NCBI GenBank assembly: GCA_030669265.1
Contig: DAOVDY010000014.1
Coordinates: 1-9,300, forward strand
Source: Desulfobacteraceae bacterium
Lineage (GTDB): Bacteria > Desulfobacterota > DSM-4660 > Desulfatiglandales > B25-G16
Direction of reading: 5' to 3'
Length of the DNA stretch: 9,300 nt
Made by a program: the position numbers and the translations under genes. The notes under the pieces were generated by a model that was given only the letters and a program-made list of their open reading frames with translations, had not been told where the DNA came from and searched no databases. Numbering within the stretch: the stretch's first letter is position 1; each line of letters begins with the position of its first letter. This document shows, piece by piece, positions 1 to 5,825 of this stretch.

Positions 1-472
1 TCTATGAATAAAGATTCCAAAATTTGTTGCCATAATAATCCTTCTTCGTATTTCAATATATAATGCAAAAATCATGCTAAATTAGGCAGTTAGAAGATTG
101 CTTAGGATTTCAAATAGTTACATTAATCTTAAAAATGTATACTGAAAGAATGGCGAGAAAACACCCATTTATGGGAAATAAAATTCCATTTCTGTGCTAA
201 TAATTTACACATTTCTAGCTGGAGAAATAGAAGAAAGGCGAAATGAAAAGTCACTGATTATTACTACGAAATCCATGCTGCGCTTGCAAACCATGTGTAT
301 GTAGTCGAAATTTTTTAGTAAATGAGATTTGAGTGGATATAAGGCAGAGAGTTCTTTATAAATATGATAAAGCAACAATGGGTGAGTCTATCATTTTTAG
401 ATATTGCAATGAATAAAGTCTAATGCACGACCAAGAAATAGCAAAAACTAAAAGATATAGTATCTGAATGCG
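1..472. other. Gene-poor AT-rich region with a possible decayed IstB-like fragment
   Basis: No open frame here looks like a real gene, and I see no tRNA or rRNA. On the plus strand, frame 197-271 reads TFLAGEIEERRNEKSLIITTK without a start. It resembles the part of IS21-type IstB ATPases where a helix with an RYEK/RYER motif is followed by a strand reading LI(I/L)T(T/S)N. After a frame change, 274-315 reads HAALANHVYVVEIF, which resembles the later HHSHVV-I segment of IstB. About 20 residues expected between the two are missing, and stops follow at 316-321. This would be a heavily decayed transposition-helper gene. The match is short and from memory, so the reading is speculative. Short dyads such as CCCAT-tt-ATGGG near 168-180 are also present without an evident role. 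Confidence 0.25.
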
Positions 473-757
473 TCAGGCTTTAGATTTCCCTTCTTTTTCC
501 ATAAGCTCTTTTATCTTCTTTTCCTCCCACTCTTCCCCGAGAAATTTGCCCCTGAGAACAAAGACTTTTGAGGCATGAAGCAAAATTGCAGCTCCCCAAA
601 AAATAGTTACCCAATAAAACCATAAGCTTCCAGGACTGGTGACAAGATTTATGATGATAAGAATAACGTTTATAACAGTGTATGTAACTAAATTTGCATA
701 GAACTTTTTTAACTCTTCTACTCTCTTCTTTGCCCTTTCGTATTTTTCATCATTCAT
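473..757 (-). CDS. Small 2TM-domain membrane protein
   Basis: A 94-residue protein with a charged N-terminal helix (residues 1-20), two hydrophobic segments at about 21-40 and 44-62, and a charged tail containing EEWEEKKIKELMEKE (about 75-89). The order Fy-x-nL-x-x-Y-x-x-x-N, then N-L, then WFyWv-x-x-fWG-a, then an H-A, then W-E-e-k-I-x-x-l-M is characteristic of the 2TM family (Pfam 2TM, PF13239). That family occurs alone or fused to LytS-type histidine kinases. Its molecular role is unknown; both ends should lie in the cytoplasm. The ATG is supported by AGGGG on the minus strand at 764-768, six bases upstream. The stop is TGA. It is transcribed away from mnmG, and an operator-like inverted repeat lies 31-54 bases upstream. 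Family assignment is confident; function is not known. Confidence 0.85.
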   Translation of the reverse strand: MNDEKYERAKKRVEELKKFYANLVTYTVINVILIIINLVTSPGSLWFYWVTIFWGAAILLHASKVFVLRGKFLGEEWEEKKIKELMEKEGKSKA

Positions 758-787
758 GATTATCCCCTTTATTTGAGTTACTATTTC

Positions 788-811
788 AATGTGTTCTCTC
801 GGTTACACATT
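788..811. promoter_or_regulatory. Operator-like inverted repeat upstream of the 2TM gene
   Basis: AATGTGT (788-794) and ACACATT (805-811) are perfect 7-base inverted arms around a 10-base spacer. The site lies in the divergent space between the 2TM gene and mnmG, 31-54 bases upstream of the 2TM start codon. That size and position suit a dimeric transcription factor site. No clear -35/-10 pair for the 2TM gene could be placed beside it, so regulation is inferred. Confidence 0.35.
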
Positions 812-823
812 ACATACTTGCTT

Positions 824-858
824 TCAGATTCATCTAATGAATTCTATCTGATTTTTTT
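824..858 (+). terminator. Terminator-like hairpin with T7 run, upstream of mnmG
   Basis: TCAGAT (824-829) pairs with ATCTGA (846-851). Inside it TCAT (830-833) pairs with ATGA (837-840) around a CTA loop, with five bulged bases on the 3' side. Seven T follow directly (852-858). This has the form of a rho-independent terminator for plus-strand transcription, but the stem is AT-rich. No plus-strand gene ends upstream, so it may close a lost gene, block stray transcription into mnmG, or act as an attenuator in an mnmG leader if transcription starts before 824. Confidence 0.4.
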
Positions 859-942
859 AAAGGTTCCAACTATAAAAAACTTGCCATAAATTCCTGCGAT
901 TTATCTCTCTATAATACAGACCATTTTTAAACACTTAATACT

Positions 943-970
943 TTAACCTTATCTGCAAAAGTAGTATAGT
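943..970 (+). promoter_or_regulatory. Candidate sigma-70-type promoter for mnmG
   Basis: TTAACC (943-948, 4 of 6 to TTGACA), a 16-base spacer and TATAGT (965-970, 5 of 6 to TATAAT) lie about 80 bases before the mnmG ATG. The -10 sits in a perfect tandem duplication of AGTAGTAT (960-967 and 968-975). A second TATAAT at 910-915 has no usable -35. In AT-rich DNA such matches arise by chance, so this is tentative. Confidence 0.3.
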
Positions 971-1051
971 AGTATCTTTATATATTTTAATTACGAAGGA
1001 ATCATATTAGCAGCTATAGATAGTAAAAATTTTGTTCATAGAGCCAATGAC

Positions 1052-2926
1052 ATGAATTATTATCAAAAGAAATATGACATCATTGTTGTTGGGGCAGGTC
1101 ATGCCGGCTGCGAAGCAGCCCTGGCCGCTGCCCGGATGGGATGCAGTGTCTTGATTATGACTATAGACCTCGATGGAATAGCAAAAATGCCCTGCAGCCC
1201 TTCTATTGGAGGAGTAGCCAAGGGACAGTTGGTAAAAGAGATCGATGCCTTAGGTGGTGAGATGGCCAAGGTAACAGATAAAACTGCAATACAGTACCGG
1301 CTTTTAAATACCAAAAAGGGCCCGGCTGTTCAATCCTCACGCACCCAGAATGATAAAATTAGGTATCATATTGCCATGAAGGAAGTACTTGAAAAGGAGC
1401 CTAACATAGATATTAAACAGGCCATGGTTGAAAGACTAGTAGTGGAAAATAATCATATGGCAGGAGTTGAGGATCAAACAGGATTTGGTTATCAGGCCCA
1501 GGCAGTGATCTTAGCTACAGGAACATTTTTAAAGGGCTTGGTACATATCGGTTTTACCTCTATAAGGGCAGGGAGAGCGGGTGAGTTTGCATCCTATGGA
1601 CTGCCCGATAATTTGAAAGAATTAGGTTTTACACTTGGAAGGATGAAGACAGGTACTCCTGCACGATTAAAAAAATCAACCATAGACTTTACCAGATTTG
1701 AAAAACAAGAAGGAGACGCGAATCCCAGACCATTTTCCCTTTTTACAAAAGAGATCAAAATCAACCAGATCCCATGCTACATTGGTCATACCAATAAGAA
1801 AAGCCATCAGATCGTAAGAGACAATTTAGAGCGCTCAGCCTTATACGGAGGAAAAATTACTGGGGTTCCTGCACGGTATTGCCCCTCCATAGAAGATAAG
1901 ATAGTGCGGTTTTCTGACAGGGACAAACATCAAATCATACTAGAACCTGAGGGGATAGATACAGAGGAAATTTATGCAAGCGGTTTGGGAAATAGCCTAC
2001 CTATGGATATACAGATTCCTTTTGTGAGATCTGTTGAGGGATTGGAAGAGGCTGAGATCATGAGACCAGCGTATGCAATTGAATATGATTATGTAGACCC
2101 TTTGCAGCTGTTTCCCACTCTTGAAACAAAACGTACCAAAGGATTATATATGGCTGGCCAGATCAACGGAACCAGTGGATATGAGGAGGCAGCCGGACAA
2201 GGGATGTGGGCAGGGATTAATGCAGCATCAAAGATTCAAAAACGACCACCTTTTCTCCTTGATCGATCAGAGGCATATATTTCGGTTATGGTAGATGATC
2301 TGGTTACCAGAGGAACACAAGAGCCTTACAGGATGTTTACTTCCAGAGCAGAATACAGACTCATCTTACGAGAAGATAATGTGGAGCAGAGATTAATAGA
2401 AAAAGGTAATGAATTAGGTCTCATTAATGATGAAACAGTGATTGAGATGAAAGAAAGACAGAGGGAGATCTCCGCAGAGGCTCATAGGATAAAAAGTACC
2501 GTAATAGCTCCCTCAAAGAAGGTAAATGATTATCTGGTGAAGTCAGGATCAAGTCCAATAAAAAATGCAACCTCCTTGGGTCAAATCCTCAAAAGGCCGG
2601 AGTTAAGTTATCAAAATATTGCCACCTTAGATGAACACACTAAAAAGATAGACGAAAGCATTGCACATAAAGTTGAAATTGAGATAAAATACGAAGGATA
2701 CATTCAGCGGCAACTAAATGAGGTTGAGAAATTCAAGAATCTGGAAAAGATAAAGATTCCACAAGAGTTTGACTATACCAAGGTCCATGGTCTTTCTAAT
2801 GAATTAAGAGAAAAACTTCTCCTTATAAAACCTATCTCATTAGGCCAGGCATCAAGAATACCAGGTATTACACCTGCTGCAATTTCTATCATTATGATCT
2901 ATCTAAAAAAGGGTGGCTCATTGTAA
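1052..2926 (+). CDS. mnmG: tRNA uridine-5-carboxymethylaminomethyl(34) synthesis enzyme MnmG (GidA)
   Basis: A 624-residue cytoplasmic FAD protein that, with the GTPase MnmE, installs the (carboxymethyl)aminomethyl group on wobble uridine 34 of certain tRNAs. The N-terminal FAD Rossmann motif is VVGAGHAGCEAA (about residues 12-23), followed by MPCSPSIGGVAKGQLVKEID with its conserved cysteine. Further family signatures are ATGTFLKG, RMKTGTPAR, GQINGTSGYEEAAGQG and TSRAEYRLILREDN, and a helical C-terminal domain ends in GITPAAISIIMIYLKK. Length agrees with the usual 620-630 residues. ATG 1052 puts the Rossmann strand at the normal distance from the N-terminus. There is no good Shine-Dalgarno directly before it, and GAAGGA at 995-1000 is too far away. 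The frame stays open back to 965 but contains no ATG, GTG or TTG. Frequent partners mnmE and rsmG are not adjacent here. The gene converges on the rarD remnant with 58 bases between stops. Confidence 0.98.
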   Translation: MNYYQKKYDIIVVGAGHAGCEAALAAARMGCSVLIMTIDLDGIAKMPCSPSIGGVAKGQLVKEIDALGGEMAKVTDKTAIQYRLLNTKKGPAVQSSRTQNDKIRYHIAMKEVLEKEPNIDIKQAMVERLVVENNHMAGVEDQTGFGYQAQAVILATGTFLKGLVHIGFTSIRAGRAGEFASYGLPDNLKELGFTLGRMKTGTPARLKKSTIDFTRFEKQEGDANPRPFSLFTKEIKINQIPCYIGHTNKKSHQIVRDNLERSALYGGKITGVPARYCPSIEDKIVRFSDRDKHQIILEPEGIDTEEIYASGLGNSLPMDIQIPFVRSVEGLEEAEIMRPAYAIEYDYVDPLQLFPTLETKRTKGLYMAGQINGTSGYEEAAGQGMWAGINAASKIQKRPPFLLDRSEAYISVMVDDLVTRGTQEPYRMFTSRAEYRLILREDNVEQRLIEKGNELGLINDETVIEMKERQREISAEAHRIKSTVIAPSKKVNDYLVKSGSSPIKNATSLGQILKRPELSYQNIATLDEHTKKIDESIAHKVEIEIKYEGYIQRQLNEVEKFKNLEKIKIPQEFDYTKVHGLSNELREKLLLIKPISLGQASRIPGITPAAISIIMIYLKKGGSL

Positions 2927-2984
2927 CAAAAAAGTCACTTGTTGATGTAGCCTGTTTGCAGTGAAAGGATGGCAGGTGATATAA

Positions 2985-3872
2985 TTATAAGGTTAATCGC
3001 TTTTTGTAACTTATAAAGCTCGAAATCGAGTATATAATTATCGCCACCCAAACAAAGCCAAATGAAATTGCATGTGTGCTGGTAAACAGTTCTTTGTAAA
3101 GAAGCACGCCCACGAGCAATTGGCCAGTGGGGGCGATATATTGTAAAAAGCCGACTGTCGAATACTGAATTCTCCGTGCACCATGGGCAAAGAGAAGTAA
3201 AGGAATTGCAGTTACCAAACCTGATCCTGTGAGCAGTACATCCGTGTGCAGACCAATAGACAAAAAAGCTCCTGATCCTTGAATACCCAAAGCAATAACA
3301 TAGACAAGAGCAATAGGTGTTAGAATAGCAGTCTCGAATAACAAGCCAACCATTGATCCGGCCTTGGCTGTTTTCCGAAGCAACCCATAAGTTCCAAATG
3401 TAAATGCAAGGGTAAAGGCAATCCATGGTACCCGACCATAATGCAAAGTTAAAAAAAGCATCCCAATAAATGCGAGCACTACTGAGAGGATTTGCCACCG
3501 GTATAAACGTTCCCGCAAAAAAACCATACCCAGACAAACATTCACAAGCGGATTAATAAAATATCCCAGACTTGCTTCAACAATCTGGTTTGTATTAACG
3601 GCCCATATATATATTAATCAATTAGTACCAAGTAAAAAGGATGTGAATAGAAATCTTGGCACATTCCGAGAGAAGGATATAATGGAGTTGACCTCTTTCC
3701 ATCGCCGTTGAACAGAGACCAAAAATAGTATAAATACCAACGACCAAACCACCCGATGTGCCAGAATCTGGGTTGAAGGTACATGTTTCAAGGCCTTCCA
3801 GTATATAGGGAAAATTCCCCAAAGAAAAAATGCACTGACGGTAGTTATTGTACCTTTAGTAGTGATATCCAT
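2985..3872 (-). pseudogene. rarD: RarD-like EamA-family transporter, interrupted by one in-frame TGA
   Basis: The frame from ATG 3872 to the stop at 2985 spans 295 codons, the normal length of RarD. RarD is a polytopic inner-membrane protein of the EamA/DMT transporter superfamily whose substrate is not established. Segments match the family in order: FFLWGIFPIYWKAL and AHRVVWSL near the N-terminus, then IWAVNTNQIVEASLGYFINP, then LGMVFLRERL, TFGTYGLLRK, ETAILTPIA, VTAIPLLLFAHGARRI and STVGFLQYIAPT. The only lesion is codon 85 (3618-3620), a TGA where RarD proteins have tryptophan (N-W-L, here TN-stop-LIYIWAVN). A TGG to TGA change is enough to explain it, and both halves stay in one frame with no other damage. 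It is therefore a very recent pseudogene, a strain polymorphism, a sequencing error or a readthrough case. TGA ends recG and the 2TM gene here, so code reassignment is unlikely. GTG 3545 could restart translation but has no Shine-Dalgarno. Confidence 0.9.
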
Positions 3873-3932
3873 TCTATGTATAATAAATTATTGGTAACAA
3901 TCTAGCTTTTTGAAAAAATTGTTCCTATTTAA

Positions 3933-4013
3933 AGGGAATGATACCTTTTCTTTAGTTCCAAGTCTCACGGGCTGGTCCTTCCGCCAGTCACTTAACAAAA
4001 GGCATCATTCCCT
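3933..4013. repeat. 81-base imperfect palindrome (long hairpin element)
   Basis: The outer arms AGGGAATGATACCTTTT (3933-3949) and AAAAGGCATCATTCCCT (3997-4013) pair over 17 bases with one T/C-type difference that becomes G-U or A-C in RNA. Inside, GTT (3955-3957) pairs with AAC (3994-3996), AAGT (3960-3963) with ACTT (3990-3993), and GGCTGG (3970-3975) with CCAGTC (3984-3989, one G-U). The whole right half from 3984 is thus paired without a gap, while the left half has three bulges. It lies between the divergent rarD and GAF-like genes, starting 61 bases upstream of the rarD ATG. No T run follows the plus-strand form and only three T follow the minus-strand form, so it is not a typical terminator. 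It may be a small palindromic repeat or MITE-like element, or encode a structured RNA. No clear target-site duplication was seen. Confidence 0.7.
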
Positions 4014-4351
4014 ATAGTGCATCACCTACTGTTAAGCAACAAATTTTTACACAGTCTTTCATCTTGTTTAGGCCATACCAATACGTAACTATCCTTCCAT
4101 CTTAATTTCCTATACCTATAGTAAATGATTTTTTGGCACGTAATTTTCAATAATTATGCTAGATATAGTGCATAAATGCTTTTTTTCACAACATACAGTA
4201 TTTTTTCCTTGACAATTGGTACTCTTTAGTCCATAGAAGAAAAAATTCAGCTTGATGTTTAACCCCTCAATGAAAACGGGCACATCCTTTGCCTATTAAT
4301 GTAAATTATATAGCCTCATGTCAAAACCATAGCCCAGGCCAATTTATTACC
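4014..4351. other. Intergenic region with short repeats, no gene seen
   Basis: No frame here is long enough or has enough family character to be a gene. TATAGTGCAT occurs at 4013-4022, touching the palindrome, and again at 4164-4173. CTATA-cc-TATAG is a small dyad at 4110-4121. GCAT-aa-ATGC (4170-4179) followed by T7 resembles a weak terminator, but the stem is only four pairs. TTGACA at 4209-4214 has only a poor -10 (CATAGA, 4232-4237). TACAGTATTTTT (4194-4205) is the exact inverse of a sequence inside the promoter at 4364-4375. Confidence 0.5.
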
Positions 4352-4379
4352 TTGACAAAGTATAAAAATACTGTACATT
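4352..4379 (+). promoter_or_regulatory. Sigma-70-type promoter for the GAF-like gene, with a dyad in its spacer
   Basis: A perfect -35 TTGACA (4352-4357), a 16-base spacer and TACATT (4374-4379, 4 of 6 to TATAAT) place a start near 4386, about 67 bases before the preferred TTG start at 4453. The spacer holds the inverted repeat AGTAT-aaaa-ATACT (4359-4372), a position where a bound repressor would block RNA polymerase. AAAAATACTGTA (4364-4375) is also repeated in inverse at 4194-4205. The promoter is well supported by position; the operator is inferred. Confidence 0.55.
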
Positions 4380-4439
4380 ACCAATTCCTAAAAAGCGGCT
4401 CCATAATTATTTGTCGCGTTTTAACGAAAAATTACAAAC

Positions 4440-4445
4440 GAGGAG
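4440..4445 (+). promoter_or_regulatory. Shine-Dalgarno GAGGAG that decides the TTG 4453 start
   Basis: GAGGAG ends seven bases before the in-frame TTG at 4453, an ideal spacing. The alternative TTG at 4411 has no purine-rich site before it. This supports a 456-residue product rather than 470. Confidence 0.75.
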
Positions 4446-4452
4446 AAAAGTA

Positions 4453-5823
4453 TTGTCCATAGAGATAGAAAAGCCTGTATTAAAAAAGGCCTGCATGGAA
4501 ATGATTGAAACCATTCTTTTCTGTCTTCCCAATGCATTCAAGGGCACAATTTATCTAATTGGGAAACCACCAGATCTGATTGCAGAAAGGATCACCTCCG
4601 GAATAACTGACGATGGTAAAGAAAAAATTTCATGGGGTCTTCCGGTAAAATCCGGATACAATACTCCGGGTAAACCATGGGTTGAATATAGGGATCAGTC
4701 TGGTCGCCCCCTTGAGGCCATGTCCTGGTGTGTTGAGAAGCAGAAAAGCTGGACATCTGAAGATCCAAAAGAAGATGCTCGAAATCTCAGATTTCAGGTT
4801 GAAGGAATAACGGAAGATTTCCACCATATGGAACCGGTGCTTGTTCTCAAATCGGATCTTAAATTAGACATGCACTCCTCCCTTAAATATCCAAAGGATC
4901 ATAAAGGAAATATCATATGGAAAGACACCGACTATATTGTGGTTGCTGTCATCAAGATACATTTCCATCACTTTACGATAAAAATCGGTAGTCATGAGAC
5001 ATGGGTTATTAAAAGACTTTCGCGTTCTCTCGGAACTGAATTACTGTCTTACCAATTACGCCAGGATTCTATGAAGACGATGGAACGGTTGGCAACGGAC
5101 AGGTTAAACACATGCAATATACTTGCTGATTCCCTACGGAATGCCATCACAAAGTCAGGGCTGATTTTTTCTCTTGTTAAACAGGAAATAGGGTACCTCA
5201 GGGATCAGTGGGAACAGACATTGATCGAAGACCGGAAAGAAAATAATATGAAAGTTGAGGCCATAAAGGACTTAAATGAAATGTTAACAAACTTGGGCGA
5301 GGGATATGAAGATCTCAAGGAAGATTTGATTGATGCACAAAATAAATTCTTGGAACTTTCTCTTCCACCAGAAAAGGGTGAGAATTGGGTTGGTATGCAG
5401 ATAGAGGAGAGATGGAAAGACCTTCTTTATGAATGCCCACAGGATGATCATAAAAGGAGAGTAATTTGGGAGACCATTGATAAGTTGAAAAAGTCTCTTT
5501 ATTTTGGTCAGAACCCTGATATCATTGCCAATTATGATAAAATACCGGAAGAGCTTAAATGGGAGTGGGTTAATCTCATGTACAGAAACAATGATAGATT
5601 CGATGATTCAGCCCTTGACCAATTAATCAAGATACTTGCTAATTCAGCCATTACTTTACCATCCCGGGAAAAATCAAGGAAAACACTGACCCAACTTAAG
5701 GCCCTTGCACAGACTATGAGCCAGCTTGAACAAAATACAAATTTTCTCCTGGATAAAGTTCTTAATGGAAGTGAAAAAGGGCTGATTTCTGGGGCTTTAA
5801 AAAATATTACTGTGAATTCTTAA
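4453..5823 (+). CDS. GAF-like protein with a kinase-like helical linker, no catalytic domain
   Basis: A 456-residue soluble protein of unknown function, with no signal peptide or membrane segment. Residues 1-200 look GAF-like: a start helix (KACMEMIETILFCLP), strand GTIYLIG, then MSWCVEKQKSWTSEDPKEDAR (90-110), which matches the GAF pattern of a helix followed by an E-D-P strand. After it come VVAVIKIHF (163-171) and an exit helix, ETWVIKRLSRSLG (182-194). Residues 200-300 are helical and charged like the dimerisation helices of histidine kinases, but the position of the catalytic histidine reads LADSLRNAITK and lacks it. No HATPase motifs follow. Residues 300-456 are mostly helical, Trp-rich near 310-372, and unrecognised. 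TTG 4453 is chosen for its GAGGAG; TTG 4411 would add 14 residues. The gene has its own promoter and ends two bases from the recG stop, on the opposite strand. A ligand-sensing or scaffold role is inferred from architecture only. Confidence 0.75.
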   Translation: MSIEIEKPVLKKACMEMIETILFCLPNAFKGTIYLIGKPPDLIAERITSGITDDGKEKISWGLPVKSGYNTPGKPWVEYRDQSGRPLEAMSWCVEKQKSWTSEDPKEDARNLRFQVEGITEDFHHMEPVLVLKSDLKLDMHSSLKYPKDHKGNIIWKDTDYIVVAVIKIHFHHFTIKIGSHETWVIKRLSRSLGTELLSYQLRQDSMKTMERLATDRLNTCNILADSLRNAITKSGLIFSLVKQEIGYLRDQWEQTLIEDRKENNMKVEAIKDLNEMLTNLGEGYEDLKEDLIDAQNKFLELSLPPEKGENWVGMQIEERWKDLLYECPQDDHKRRVIWETIDKLKKSLYFGQNPDIIANYDKIPEELKWEWVNLMYRNNDRFDDSALDQLIKILANSAITLPSREKSRKTLTQLKALAQTMSQLEQNTNFLLDKVLNGSEKGLISGALKNITVNS

Positions 5824-5825
5824 GC

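Noticed and set aside
965..1051. N-terminal extension of MnmG upstream of ATG 1052
   Set aside because: The frame is open but has no ATG, GTG or TTG, and the Rossmann motif is already at the right distance from ATG 1052.
1099..1314. 71-codon minus-strand frame in mnmG
   Set aside because: It is a shadow of the highly conserved FAD-binding region of mnmG.
2927..2984. Terminator between the convergent mnmG and rarD genes
   Set aside because: Only short, poor pairings such as CACT/AGTG were found; no GC-rich stem with a T run on either strand.
2935..3537. 200-codon minus-strand frame overlapping the rarD remnant
   Set aside because: It is a shadow in another frame of rarD; its composition (many Cys, Trp, Arg) is not protein-like and the rarD frame matches a known family throughout.
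3618..3620. TGA read as tryptophan or selenocysteine
   Set aside because: TGA ends recG and the 2TM gene, and all other genes use TGG for Trp. The family has Trp, not Cys, at the site, and no convincing selenocysteine-type stem-loop follows.
4170..4186. GCAT-aa-ATGC followed by T7 as a terminator
   Set aside because: The stem is only four base pairs with a two-base loop, which is too weak.
4209..4237. TTGACA at 4209 as a second promoter
   Set aside because: The best -10 at proper spacing is CATAGA, only 3 of 6 matches; the TTGACA at 4352 has a better -10 and position.
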